Made by a program: the position numbers and the translations under genes. This document shows, piece after piece, positions 47,611 through 60,274 of a stretch of 64,000 nt of DNA. The notes below the pieces were generated by a model. That model made no database searches. It was given only the letters and a program-made list of their open reading frames with translations, and was not told the DNA's origin. Source of the DNA: Calamus simplicifolius (lineage: Eukaryota; Streptophyta; Magnoliopsida; Arecales; Arecaceae); assembly GCA_900491605.1 (NCBI GenBank), contig UESW01005049.1:62001-126000 (forward strand), written 5' to 3'. Each line of letters starts with the position of its first letter. Positions within the stretch are counted from its first letter, which is position 1.

Positions 47611-48151
47611 TGTTAACATTCAAAATTGGTTTTCATATGATAATAGATGAGATATAACTTCACATGCATAGTATAGCACCTTCTCCATTGGATATCCACC
47701 TTCTTACATGAGAAAAGAAGATAGAGTATTGTCTAAAGTTTTCCTCCAAGGCAAACTATTTAATGCTCAAGTCAGCTAAAAGTGTATAAGGAGAAGGTCT
47801 TAGGACCCTTGGACAAGTCATTTAGGGCTTAAGAAAAGAGAAAGATTTGGTTTACCTGAGGTAATTAGTGTTGCTTTTATAAATGTCTAGAGGAGTTTTA
47901 TTTTGAGCTAAACTTTTATATTGAATAGCTTTTGTTAAATCTGATCCCAAAGGGAGTGATGCTCATGAAGGGATATTCTCCTAACAAATGGGCCAATTCC
48001 TTGTCAAAGTGGAATTATGCCAAATAAGAAGAGTCTTGATCAAATTAAGATAGGTTGGACATTACGAAGGAAAGTCCTTCTCTCATTAGGGTTTTCTCTC
48101 TTTATGTTGGTATATAACTCCACCATGTATCACCATAGGATTAGCCAACCA
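47611..48151 (-). repeat. G LTR (right copy)
   Basis: 541 bases, TGTTAACA to CCAACCA. Followed by AATAT at 48152-48156, the same pentamer as at 45291-45295. Confidence 0.85.
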
Positions 48152-48894
48152 AATATGATCCCATCAAATATTATGGAAATCATACCCTCATACCCTCATA
48201 TGATCCCATCAATTTTAAATTACTCATTTTTTATTGTATTGGATGGCATACACTTTATAAGATAGTAATAAAAAACAATAATTTATAAGGATGCATATGT
48301 AAATAATAAATTTGTAAAATATACATGTAATATCATATATTTATAGTAGTATATAAAAGAAAACTTTAAAAAATAATACAATAACAATTTTAGCATTCTT
48401 GAAAAGGTAATAATCAGCTATGGATCATAGCATTAATAGATGTAGCTAATTTTATATATCTTCTATCAATTGGCATGTAGCTTCTAACATTAATACATCT
48501 GTTAAAAGTTAGAAAAAGCTTCATTACAAACCAAGAAATAGAAGATATAAGAAATAAGGAGATATTATTTTAGATATTAAATTTTTTTTGCTCCAAATGA
48601 ATGTGATTCATGGGCTATGATGCTATCTTAGATATATCTAAAACTCATTTTTACAACAATGTGGAAGTTTTAAACTAGCAAAATATAATGCAATTTCTAG
48701 TTATCTTGTAGCATATCATAATATATAAGCTTATTTTCAAGTATGATAACATAACATAACTTGGCACAAGATTATTTGACTAATTAAACCAGAAAGAAAA
48801 TTAACTCACCTAATAATTAACATTGATTCAGTTTTACTAACAAGATGAATAATCCCAACCATTCATCTAAAACCCTTAAACATTTCTTCTTAAA

Positions 48895-48998
48895 AGTAGC
48901 TATTAGCTTAGCTAGTTAGTACCTTTCTTTTCAGATGGTAAGTCTTAAATTCAAATATGAGTCATAGCAAATAACTATCGGATTCTTAAAAAAGAAGA
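48895..48998 (+). mobile_element. Possible tRNA-derived SINE remnant
   Basis: TTAGCTAGTTAGTACC resembles an A box, and AAATTCAAAT about 40 bases on a decayed B box. It ends in an A/GAA-rich tail. No clear duplication. Weak. Confidence 0.25.
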
Positions 48999-51140
48999 AG
49001 AAGAAGTTGAGCTAGATGAGCTTTTTCACCAAAATTATCATTAATTCTTAATTAAATTAATTTCAAGAAATTTATTTCAATGACAAACTAGCTTATACAT
49101 CATATTATATTTTAAAAAATGAGAGCTTCAAATTTTAGGAATATTTCATCTATTTTTCTCTATGGTTTTACTCTAAAATATGCCCTTCTACCTTTTTCTC
49201 TAAATTATTTATAACATCCTAGCTATATACAAATAAGAAAATCCAAACCTAGTATAGATACATAATAATAGAAATGATTTATAGAAATTTTACAAAATAA
49301 TGATAGAAATAAATAAAATGATTTATAGTAAAAAAATAAAATACAAACATGTGAGGAAAAAGTCATAACAAAAGAAAAATTGATAAAAAATGAATAATAC
49401 AAATGAAAAATATTAATTTAAATAAAAATTAATAAAAATAGTTTTTCTTTAGTGAGATCACCCTTAAAAAATCCCTTCTCTTTGTTATGGTCTCATAGAT
49501 ATTTGTCAAATAAACAAAAATAAAAAAAATTAGCGTCATGTTGCAAACAAACTGGAAATATATTATAGTAAAAAAAATTATGGGAGTAAATAATTAAAAA
49601 AATGACAAATTGATAAGCAAATACTTAATTACAGTATTTATGATAGTAGATAAATATGAAAAAGAATACAAAAATGCAAAAAAAAAAAAAAAGCAAATCT
49701 ATTCACTTTCTAATATTATTTTTTTATTTTTATTACCAATATTTTATATTTTTTTTAAAATATACATTTCATGTGCTTAGATGCTACTTGTATTGCTTCT
49801 AATTCTCTACTTATCAACAATCAACCTTAAAATACATGTTTATAATAATAAAAAAATAAATCTTCTTTTTTTAGTTGTATATTTACATATATCCATACAT
49901 GAAAAAATGAGAAATCTATGCCACCTAAGAGTTTGTCAATTTAGTTGTAGCTTTAGTTTTTAGTTGTTTATGAACCATTTTTTTTTAACCTTTTGCATTT
50001 AATGTATGCATCTTTTATCTTAAATAGGTGCCTTTCTTTCTTTTTTTCTTATTGTATATATGGATATTCTTTGAGTGAGATAAAAATATACTAATATGAA
50101 AGACTATTTATCATATTCAAAATTGTTCTTGTTTTCTACCATGTTCATACTATTTAAGGATCATCTATCCTAATATGACTTTGCTCAGTAGGGTTCAAAA
50201 TATCACATGAATAATTTTTTATCTAATAAAAAAATAAGATTATTATGTAGGCCGGAATGGCTTGCTTAAATCCAAATAGAATGGAAACATTTTTTAATCC
50301 ATTGTTGGCTTAAATCCAATCCAAACTATAATTATTTTACCTATCCCATATTGTATCAAGGTGAATCAAATGCCCTCAAATGCACCTGAACTTATTTTGG
50401 CACTCCCTTGTTTGAAATTCCAACAATAAAATGTTTAATTTACAAGAATTGAGAGATAGGAATGAGTATCATTTTTCTATCGATCTCATTTCCATGTTCA
50501 ATATCTACCTAAGACATAGAAATGCCAATATTTATTATAATAACTATATTTTATTATTTTTACAATCATTATAATTGTCATGACCTAAACAAGAGGTCCA
50601 TGACCAAAACAAGGATCAAGATGAGTTAGACTCATTTTGGCTCACACAAGCCTAAGATAACCTAATAATCATGACTAATTAATATCAACATAAGATACTA
50701 ACATTTATAATATGAGTGCTCATCATAGAAGGGTTATTTACACAAATATATACAAGCATATTTCCAAAATAACTATAAAATTAGATTAAAAGTATTTAAA
50801 GAACTCTTTTCCTATGGTAACTATGGAGCTTTAGATATCTAAAAGATATAATCCAAGAGATATATACAAAAAGTTTATCCCCTATTTAGTCAATGTAGAT
50901 TAGAGAATGTGAGATGCTACCTTACCAAAAACAAAAGGAGACTCCTTCAAAGAGTAAGACCACACCCAGTGAATAATAATAACAAATATAATAGGTAAGG
51001 ACAAATAAAGAAAGTCGCAACTAATTAGTTTGATATATAATAGATTCATAAAACACTAAAGTACAAAATTATTAAATCATAAGGGAAATGCATTGATCAT
51101 ATGGAAGTATTGATATTATGCAAGCACAAACATATACACA

Positions 51141-51272
51141 CATATATATATATATATACATATACATATAGTTAAACTTACGAGCATAGTTTTGGTACTA
51201 AATGTCACATATATATATATATATACTTACATATAGTTAAACTTACAAGCATAGTTTTGGTACTAAATGTCA
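51141..51272. repeat. 65-bp tandem duplication with (TA)n tracts
   Basis: Two copies of a unit made of an AT dinucleotide run followed by TAGTTAAACTTAC and AGCATAGTTTTGGTAC, offset by 65 bases, nearly identical. Confidence 0.9.
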
Positions 51273-51464
51273 TATAAGGTAACTACTTATGATAGCTAAA
51301 TATATAGAAGAATACAAAGCTAAAGAGTTAAGAAACAAGTCACCATGTGTAGTCAACATATGGCACTAGAATCAATTGTACTAGCAAAGGTATTTAGATA
51401 CCAATCCCATACATATAACATCACATATTATAATTCAGATAACACTTACTGATCCCTATGAATT

Positions 51465-52369
51465 TGATGAGGGGTAAAATTATCATTGCATTAATGTTCG
51501 TACACATCAACAATTGGATTGAGATCAATCACAACATCCTGTCGGCTAGCTGTCACATCCGTAAGGCGACGAAGCCGAATCGCCTTCAGCAGAGTCGGAT
51601 CGCCCCGACGGACCGAACCATCCTCTACCTCAGCAAACCAAGCCATCCTCTACCTTAGCAAACCGAGCCATCCTCTACCTCAGCAAACCAGGCCACCCTC
51701 TACCTTGGCAACCATGCCATCCTATACCTTGAAAAATCAAACTATCCCTCGCCTCGGTCGGACCAAGGCACTTGAATACCTCTGCAGAATCCTCGAGGAG
51801 AGTTCAAATTCATGATAACTAAATAAGATTCCAAAAGGAGAATCATACCAGAAGTGACCTAAGGGCCATAGAAGTGGCCTAGGACCTACATAATCGTTGA
51901 ATCTCAAGGCATCAACCAACTCTCCTAGCCGTCAATCCTCTAACTGACAAGATACGGATCCTACTAGCCTTGTAACAAACTTGATTCGAATCCGTTTCGA
52001 ATCTCAATAGCTTTCGGACCCCCTGCGACGCGCCCAAGGAATCTGGTGATCGCCTATAAATACCACAGCCCCCAAATCTCTCAAGTACGCACGCATTCAC
52101 TGGCTCTCACACTGAAAAGCTCCATTAAAGCTCCAAGCTCTCGAAAGAACACCCATCTAGGGAAACTTTTCTGCGAGAGTCTTCTCCTCATATCTGCTTG
52201 CTATGAATCTCCACTAACTTGGGCGTCGGAGGGTCTTCCACAGAGGGCCACCCCCGAGATTCCCTCTGCGTGCGGACTATTTTGCAGGTTCCACTTTGAG
52301 CGAAGAGACCGGCATCCGGACCCGGAGCCAAGGCGCACCCGAGTCGGAGAACGGATTTTCGCGGCAACA
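51465..52369 (+). repeat. Solo LTR (905 bp) with 5-bp target-site duplication
   Basis: Starts TGATGAGGGG and ends GCGGCAACA, flanked by exact GAATT copies at 51460-51464 and 52370-52374. It is much more GC-rich than its surroundings, with a TATA box CTATAAATAC at about 52053-52062 giving a plus orientation. Tandem CCATCCTCTACCT-type units lie at about 51627-51720. No internal region is present, so it reflects LTR-LTR recombination. The style suggests Ty3/gypsy; family not identified. Confidence 0.85.
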
Positions 52370-52374
52370 GAATT

Positions 52375-53653
52375 TAAGTAACATATTAGAATTCAGAAAT
52401 CATCAACTATTTATAACAACATAAGTTCACATAATAGAATTTGGATAATATCAATCATTCATAGAAACGTATGGTCACAAATCAATATTCAGTAATTTTT
52501 CAATGATTTATAAAGAAATAAGGTCATTAGTAATTCTTCAGCAATTCATTTTCATTATTCTACCTTTTGTTCATTTTTGTCCCCATTTCTTAGTGTAAAA
52601 AAGTACCCCATATAATGCATAACCCATCTAACATTCCATAATGTAGAGATTATCAATGCTTAAATCTCTACATATATGGAAAGATATGGCTATATGTATA
52701 TGCATACGTATATACATACATACATACATACATATATACGTATACACACACATAGGTATTCATATTTATATACTATTACATAAGGGATCTATTATATAAA
52801 TCAACTAAATGTATTATAAAGTTATTATTTATTGTCATCCAAACCAACATAAGCCTTAAAGAACCCAAATCACATCACTTTGCTCAGAAATTAAATAGAG
52901 GTGAGTGGTAAAGCCTCCAAAGCACTTATAGTAAGGATGAACCATGGATTCAAAGTAAAAGGATTACAATACTAGTAGAGCATGAGAAGCAAGGATTATA
53001 CATTATCATGCAAAACTGTAAATTTGAGCTCAAATTCTAGCTTGAAATCCAATATAAATTAACAAGAATTTCTAAAATACTTCTCAAAATGAGTAAACTC
53101 AACAAAAATAGAAGTAAGCCCTCTAAAATCTTACCTAGAGAACTCACTATTAAAGAGATTTAGCGATAAAATAAATTTTATGGAAATATTTGTTTCACTA
53201 CTTCTTATAAACTTATTTTGTTGAAATTACTAAATCATTTATTTTTATACAATTTATTTTTATAAAAAATTTCTTTATAATTTATTTATTTATTGAAAAA
53301 AAATAAAAAGCAACTAAACAATTAGACTATAATACAGCATTACAGGATTGCTAGAATTACTTACATTGCCTCATTCTGTGACTAGCCATAAGTGTAGGAT
53401 TATGAGAAAATCAAGTTAGGTTTTGCTCTATCTCAATCCAAACTCAACCTTAGTCTCGTCCTACCCCTTTCCGAAAAACTCAACCATGGTTGACTTTACA
53501 ATTTAGTTCTAGAATTGATTGGAGTTCATTGGATCAAGTTGGATCTCAATTTATGGTTGGTTCCTCCATCCAAGTGTTTGAATTTTGTTTTGGAGATAAT
53601 GTAATAATTTAATAGGCTCAACTATCTTCAATTAAGTATCTAATTTTATCCTT
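52375..53653. other. Intergenic DNA, no gene seen
   Basis: AT-rich with a CATA/TATACA microsatellite at 52690-52757. A sequence at about 52898-52965 (GTGAGTGGTAAAGCC then ATGGATTCAAAG) could be a decayed tRNA-derived SINE. No ORF is supported. Confidence 0.65.
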
Positions 53654-53806
53654 AAAGAAATGCCTGAAACAAGACAGACACCTCCAACACCTCTTTAAAG
53701 AAGGCTCTTAAAGCTTGTGCACTTAAAGCTTTTGCTCCTGCGACTGCTTTAAGATTCAGGTTTTTCTTCGTCTTCTCTGATCCGAGCTGCCCTGCTGCTG
53801 CTCTGA

Positions 53807-55632
53807 GCTACCCTGGGTTATGGAATAGCCTCCTCGTCGGCTCATCGTCCGGCTGCTGCGGATGGGTCGAGAGGGGCTGGTGGTCCATGGCGTCAGTCGC
53901 CGCCGGGACGTTTCACGTGGGATGCTTCGTCTTCCTCTCCGACAGAGGTGCAGGAGATGATCCGGTTGTTTCTGGACATCATCCAAGTACCGGTTTGCTC
54001 CTTGGAGAGTGAGATTGGCTCTTGGGGTGAGAAGGCGCTGCTGGCCCGATCTCTTTCCCGGTGGGTGCCGACGGAGGCGATCATTAGGGAGCTTCATCGG
54101 GCTGGTATTCAGGGAGAAATAGAGGTGATTTCACTGGCTCATAGACACTATGTAATCGTCTCTCTGAGATTCATGCCAAAGATCAAATTCTAGGGAGGCC
54201 ATGGATGATTAATGGTCAAATTCTTGCAGTGGCGGAGTGGAGGCCGGAATTTGTCCCATCGGAATACTCCCTGCTTCAAGCTTTGGTTTGGATTCGTCTT
54301 CCCCTATTGCCAATTGAATTCTGGGCTGATGACATCCTCTCCTCTATCATCTCGGTGGCTGGGGAGTTTTTGTTCTCGGATGAATCCACCAGGGCTCGAA
54401 AACGGGGCGGCTTTGCTCGAGTTTGCGCCCGTATCGATCTGGGCTCCCCACTCCGTCCGGGAGCTCATGTTCGTGGGATCGGCGATCCTTTCTGGCAGCA
54501 GTTCTCTTTTGAGAACATCGACGGAATCTGCAACCGGTGTGCCTCGCTGCATCTCGCTGGTCCGTGTGTTCCAATGGGGGAGTCGGTCCCTGCTTCGGAT
54601 GCTCCAAAGTTCGGCCCCTGGATGGCGGCCGTCCGGCATCGTCGTCCCCCTCAGGAACAGCGTCTGCTCTCGACTGTCGCGGATCGCTCGGGCCATGCTT
54701 CATCCCCTGTTTCGAAGGATGGCTGGATTTCTCCTAAGAAGGTAGCCCGTCGTCAGCTTCTGCTCTCCTCTGCCTCGTTGCAATCGATCTCTGGTCAGGG
54801 GGTTGGTCGGGGTGAGAAGTCAGGCTCCGGATTGATGGAGCTGCTGTCTCGGGAGCTCAGATCACAGTCTCAACCAGCGAGCAAGGCTCTGGTTCCATTG
54901 CCAATTGCTCTTGGCCTAGGGATCCAGGATGACCCCAGGATGAGTTTGAGCATGCCGGTTGGCACTGTAGCTCAGTTTCAGAAGGCAGCTAATGTTGGCT
55001 CTGAGGCTGTTAACACTGAGACTAAAGCTTTGCTGACTGAATGTTATGGGGCCAGTTCCTTTCTGAAATTGGGACTTGGTACAGGGTCCGGGAGCCTGTC
55101 TCTCAGTAAGGATCCCGTCTTGGGTCCTTCTCAGCGGGCTCGTCCTGTGGAGACCCTGTCTAGGAGGATGCCCTCCCGCTCTTCCAAAGGTAAAGGCAAG
55201 GCCTCTCTTATTAGTAGAGGTGGGGATAAGGCTGCCTTTACATTTGGAGCCGCCTCGGATACTGGACGGGGGTCTACGGCCCTGTCTAGCCCTGAGGCCA
55301 AAAAGGCCCGTGGTCGTGTTGGGGCCGCCCCGGGGTCTAGCTCTGATGCTAATCATCCGATCCACTTGAAGACTTGTACTCATGAGTTAGCTGTTAGTCA
55401 GCTGAAATAGGCTATCCAGTCGACTAATTCCGCTGTTGTGATGGATTCAGTCCAGTCAGATGAGTGTCATGATACGGGTTCCATAAATTGCTCTAGGGTG
55501 GTTTCTGGAAATTCAGAGGTTCTGATGGATTCTATTCAGGTTGCTGAATGCAGGGATATGGGATATCCGGGGTGTTCTGAGGAGATGGTGGGGGTGATGG
55601 TCGGAGCCCTCCCCAATCCAGTCTCACCATGA
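53807..55632 (+). pseudogene. LINE ORF1 (DUF4283-like, zinc knuckle)
   Basis: The frame is open from 53807 with no in-frame ATG until 53957, so the start is uncertain. A frameshift at about 54160 leads into the long open part (54205-55407): WMINGQ, ALVWIRLPLLPIEFWADDIL and RGGFARVCARIDL, which match the DUF4283 region of plant LINE ORF1 proteins. A degenerate knuckle follows, CNRCASLHLAGPC (C-X2-C-X3-H-X4-C, one residue short), then a long Ser/Arg-rich tail. A TAG at 55408-55410 interrupts. The same frame then runs to TGA 55630-55632, overlapping the ORF2 ATG (ATGA). ORF1 proteins bind element RNA. Confidence 0.82.
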
Positions 55633-58600
55633 AGATTCTCATATGGAATGTGAGAGGAGCATTGAAACCATCGTTTCGCTCCTCATTTGGAAGGCTTATG
55701 CAGCTTCACTCTTTTGACATTTGTATTTTGTTGGAGACTCGGCTTTCTGGGGCTAGCCTGGCCCGTTTTCGAAGACAGATTGCCCGGACTTGGGTTTCAT
55801 ATGCTGTTGAGTCCAATGGTCTATCTGGGGGCATTGTGGCTCTTTGAAGGAATGAGAGTATCAGGGTAGATGCTTTCCATAGCTGTGGTCAGTAGGTTGC
55901 ATTAGTCATTTCTGAGGGAAGTGCTTCCCCCTGGCTCCTTTCCGGAGTTTACGCTAGCACTGATTTCCGGGAGCGTCGGGTGCTTTGGTCTGAGATTCAG
56001 TCTCTTATTGACCAGGGGTTTCCCTCCATCATTGCTAGAGATTTCAATTATATTTTGGGTGCTGCTGAGAAGAGAGGTGGCATGGTTTCTTATGGTGCTG
56101 TGGGCCGAGTGGAGTTTAGGGATTTTGTCTCTTCTGCTGGTCTATTGGATTTGGGATTCCAGGGACCACAGTTCACTTGGTGTAACAACTGGCAGGGTTC
56201 AGCTAGAGTCTGGTAAAGATTGGATAGGGCTTTGGCTTCCTCTTCGTGGCTTCAGCTTTACCCGGCTGTCTCGGTTACTCACTTGCCCAGAATTTCCTTT
56301 GACCACTGCCATATTCTCATTTCTACTAACATCACCCCTCAGTGTCAGAGGCAGTTTAGATTTGAGAAGTTTTGGACTTCCTACTCTGCTGCTCGATCCA
56401 TCATTTCTCAGGTTTGACGGTTACCTGTCAGGGGTAATGCCATCTATCAGCTCTCTAGACGTCTTGCTCTTACTAGACGGCACCTTTCTCGATGGCATAG
56501 ACTGGAGGTTGGGGATATTGTCAAACAAGTGGAGCAGGTTGAGTCTATTATCTCTTCTCTCCAGGCTAAAGAGGATATGGAGGGTTCTCTTTCTTCTGAT
56601 GACCTTTCATCCCTGTGATCCAGTTTGGCGCTGCACCACTCCCTTCTGCTGCAGTAGGAGACTTTCTGAAGATAGCGGTCCCGTATCCAGTGGGTTAAGG
56701 AAGGGGACTGTAACACTAGATTTTTCCACCAGGCCACTCAGAAACGACGAGCGGAAACCATATTAGGCATATATCTGACGACGAGGGACAGCTTCAGGAG
56801 GATACCCAGGTGATTAGGGAGCAGATTCTTAATTTCTTTCATACCAGGTGGACTGAGTTAGCTGGTGCTGGTGTCCCTGTTCACCCTGTCCGGTCTCCCA
56901 ATAGAGTTACTGCTGAAGAGAATGTCTCTCTTATTCGGCCTATTACTTCGAAGGATATTCGGCTGGCTCTGTGGGAGCTTGGTGCTGATAAGGCCCCTGG
57001 GCCGGATGGATTTCCTCTGTTCTTCTTTTGTCATTATTGGGATATCCTGGGGGAGGATTTAGTGCAGGCGATTCAGCTTATTTTTCATCTCAAATCTATC
57101 CCCTCTGATTGGAATCGCACCTTCATTACCTTGGTCCCTAAGAGGCCTGATGCTTCTAGCCCTCAGCACTTTCGGCCTATCAGTTTGAGCACAACCTTAT
57201 ATAAGGTTTGTGCTCGACTCCTGGTTTCTAGGCTTCATTGGGTTATCCCTCGCCTCATTTCTCCGGAGCAGAGGGCTTTTCTCAGAGGGCGAAGCATCAC
57301 TGATAATGTTTTACAGGCTCAGGAGTTTATGCATGACCTTCGACGAGCTTCTAGGCATCAGGGGCTCATGGCTATTAAGTTGGATATGGAAAGGGCTTAT
57401 GACAGAGTCAGTTGGGACTTCTTATATCGCTCTCTTCAGGAGTTTGGGTTTCAGGAGCTATTTATTGGCTGGATCATGGCATGTATTAAGCGCCCGTCAT
57501 TCTCCATCCTTATCAATGGAGACTGTACTGATTATTTCCATTATGAGGGTGGGCTGAGACAAGGATGTCCTCTTTCCCCGTTTCTGTTTGTTCTAACGGC
57601 TGATGCTCTATCTCGGGCGCTTCATCAGGCTCAGCAGGACTCTGCTCTTGACCCTTACCAGGCTGGTCCCCAGGGGCCCATGATCTCTCACTTGCTGTTT
57701 GCTGATGACTGCATTTTCCTGGGTAGGGCTAGGAGGCCAATGCAACCACGTTTGCATCGATTCTCCAGGCTTACTGTTTCACCTCGGGTCAGAAGGTTAA
57801 TACTACTAAGTCAGTGATTTGTTTTAGTCTGAGGGTGACTCCTTCTCGTAAGGGGTCTATTATGCAGATAATGGGCATTTCCAAGCAGTCGGCTTCGCTC
57901 TCCTATCTGGGGATTCCCATCACTGGTAGTAGGCCCAGGATTTCGGACTTTGGTAGTCTCGAGACGAGGATCCGTGATCGACTTAAGGGGTGGCAGGTCA
58001 TGGGACTATCTATGATGGTGAGGATTACTCTTATTCGATCGGTGCTCACTTCTCTTCCTCTCTATTTGTTATCTAATGTGTTGTCCCATTGACTTGTCTG
58101 AGGAGGATTGAGTGACACTTCAGGGACTTTCTCTGGGGCTCATCACAGGATCGTCATGCTGTTCATCTTTTAGCCTGGGATTGTGTCTGTTTGCCGATCT
58201 CGGAGGGAGGTCTGGGGATACAGTCCCTTATTGCTCGGAGGGAGGCGTTGATTGCTAAGCATGCCACTCGGTTTTTGCTTGATCCGCATTGTTTGTGGAG
58301 TTCTTTTATGCGTGCCAAGTATGGGGAATTGACTTTTTCCACTAATCTTCAGCCGTCTCGGGGTCACTCTTTCTTCTGGAAAGAGGTTTGTAGTCATGCT
58401 CCGGCGATCCTTCACAGCATCTCCTGGATTATTGGCAATGGTATCTCCGTGGATGTTGCTTATGACTCATGGCTTGCTGACCTCCCCTTGTCTCGGTGGC
58501 CTACTTTTGTCAGCACTGCCATTCCTCCTGGCATGCGTGTCAGTGATCTTACGGCTCATGATCATTCTTCCTGGTCTACCACTTTGCTGTCTCGCTATTT

Positions 58601-59689
58601 TGGGGAAGAGCTTCAGCGTCGTATTGTTTCTATCCCTCTTTCCCGAGTTTGTCCCCCGACATCAGGGTTTGGAGGCGATCCTGTTTGCCGTGTGCTCCTA
58701 TTAGTGACCTGCTCCATATTTACAGAGCTCCTACCCAACCGTTGGTTGATATGGCTTGGATTTGGCATTTTCCCATTCATCCCAGGGTTTATCTTTTTCT
58801 ATGGAAGCTTGCACAGAATTGTCTCCCGACATGCTCCGTGCTCTCTAGACGTGGCCTGGGGATCCAGCCTACATGTCCATTATATGGTATTGAGGAGGAG
58901 TCGGTGGATCACGTCATCTTCACTTGTCTCAGAGCTCGTCATATTTGGGAGATCGCTAGTGACTGGCCTTGTGATGATGCTTCCTCTTCTCTTGCTCTCT
59001 CCTTTCTTATATTGATCAGGTAGGATATCAGGAGAGGTGGCTGTCAGCAGGGTGCAACGAGGGCTTACATCGCTTATCAAATCTGGTTATCCCGAAACCG
59101 GATTGTCTTTACTCATGAGTCTGCCCCGTCGTATAGGGTGGTGAGGGTTGCTTTGTCTTTATCTACTGAGTACACTTCTCAGCGTTTGGCTCGTGATTGT
59201 GTTAGCCCTGGCCCCTGGGGTTCCCATGCTGCTTCGGCAGCGCACCGGAGTATGGTCTTTATTTCTTGGGAACCCCCTCCTCCAGGGTTTGTCAAAATCA
59301 ATTTTGATGAGAGTGTTCATGGTAGATCTGCCGGATCGGGTTATATCATTCGGAGATCTGATGGTTCGCTGCTGTCTGCTGGTGGTTTTAGTCTCCTGGA
59401 TTCCTCTGTGCCATTGGCGGAGCTTTCTGCTGCTTGGGCGGGGGTTTCCTGTGCTATTCGTAGCCTCGGCGCCCGTCGTATTATCCTCGAGGGGGATGCT
59501 CTCACCGTGATCCGGTAGCTTCGTCAGGATCATTGTAACCAGATGTCAATCAACCATTTGATCTCAGACATTCGATCTCTCCTTCAGGAGGCTCAGAGCA
59601 TTCAGATCTGTCATATCTATAGGGAAGCCAATTCAGCGGCTGATTGGATTGCCGCTAGGGTGGCCGACCATTCTGGCATCTGGCGCTAG
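55629..59689 (+). pseudogene. LINE ORF2 (endonuclease-RT-RNase H)
   Basis: ATG 55629 begins MKILIWNVRGA, the start of the APE-type endonuclease. Further endonuclease motifs are RDFNYIL near 56040 (usual Gly replaced by Arg), RLDRALAS near 56220 and FDHCHI near 56308. Reverse transcriptase (56810-57817) has KAPGPDGFP, FRPISL, LDMERAYDRV, GLRQGCPLSP and catalytic FADD near 57700. A post-RT zinc-finger region has HVIFTCLRARHIWE near 58910. RNase H (59138-59689) has INFDES, AELSAAWAG, EGDALTV and HIYREANSAAD. At least eight frameshifts or stops, including TAG 59516-59518, so it is inactive. Confidence 0.92.
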
Positions 59690-59812
59690 TTGTTAGGTGA
59701 CAGCTGTCTTCCTATCCTTGCTCAACTTTTGTATTTTGATAGTTTGGGTTTATGTCATCCTAGACTGGTGTGATCATCCGACTGTATCAAAAAAAAAAGA
59801 AGAAGAAGAAAT

Positions 59813-60274
59813 ACCTGACATTTTTTGATCCATATATGATATGATAGCAGCTAGCATTCTTAAATTTGAAAAGCATACCCAAACCCTATCCTTGAAACGC
59901 TTGTCGGAAACATGGAATGAGTTTTCATGAGTTCGCATGGCAAAGAGAAAATTTGATGATAGTCTCATAGTACACAAGGAGATAATCATGACCATAATTA
60001 TAGAGGAAAATTTCTCAGTGCAGTACATAATAACTCATTAGACCATATATGGGTGATCATGGAGCCATAATAATAAACCATCTTCAATAATTTGTCCTCT
60101 AAGCTGCAGTGTTGTACCAGTACCACTACCAGCATCACAATTATAAAAAGTGGGGCTTGGGTCTCAATGCCTTTAAGGTTATGGTGTAGTACCTTCCACC
60201 AAAGAACATAAATAAATAAATAAATATATATATATATATAGCGCATAGTCCCCAACATACTTTTTAAGAAAGTG
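59813..60274. other. Intergenic DNA with AATA/TA microsatellite
   Basis: No gene seen. (AATA)n followed by (TA)n at about 60207-60240. Confidence 0.65.

Larger units (their letters stand above)
45296..48151 (-). mobile_element. G: old non-coding LTR element, Ty3/gypsy-like
   Basis: Two direct repeats (45296-45820 and 47611-48151, TGTTAA to CCAACA or CCAACCA), alignable end to end but clearly diverged, flank a 1.79-kb interior. The pentamer AATAT precedes the first and follows the second exactly. On the minus strand, next to the inner edge of 47611, TTGGCATCATTTGTGAGAA (47591-47609) resembles the TTGGCGCC-type primer site common in plant Ty3/gypsy elements, which sets orientation. No coding homology is visible, so it is a candidate non-autonomous (LARD/TRIM-like) element. 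Confidence 0.82.
48152..51459. other. AT-rich intergenic DNA, no gene seen
   Basis: Very AT-rich, with poly-A and poly-T runs and no ORF of recognisable composition or homology on either strand. Contains a possible SINE remnant (about 48895-48998) and a tandem duplication (51141-51272). Confidence 0.7.
53671..59812 (+). mobile_element. L1-type LINE with C-terminal RNase H, coding-defective
   Basis: ORF1 (gag-like), ORF2 (endonuclease, reverse transcriptase, RNase H), a short 3' UTR and an A-rich tail (about 59788-59810) are all present. Flanking AAGAAATGCCTGA (53655-53667) and AAGAAATACCTGA (59807-59819) differ at one base and are a likely target-site duplication; the exact 5' end is uncertain by a few bases. 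GC content is well above the flanks. Confidence 0.92.

Noticed and set aside
48017..48265. Plus-strand ORF of 82 codons
   Set aside because: Spans the G LTR end and AT-rich flank; no coding signature.
48152..51459. tRNA, rRNA or host exons in the gene-free stretch
   Set aside because: Looked for clover-leaf boxes, conserved rRNA blocks and protein-like ORFs; found none convincing beyond a weak SINE-like segment.
54304..54703. Minus-strand ORFs of 118-130 codons
   Set aside because: GC-rich antisense shadows of LINE ORF1, which has the recognisable domain.
55921..56766. Plus-strand ORF of 281 codons rich in Leu and Ser
   Set aside because: Out of frame with the endonuclease motifs (RDFN, RLDRALAS, FDH) that are readable in the other frames.
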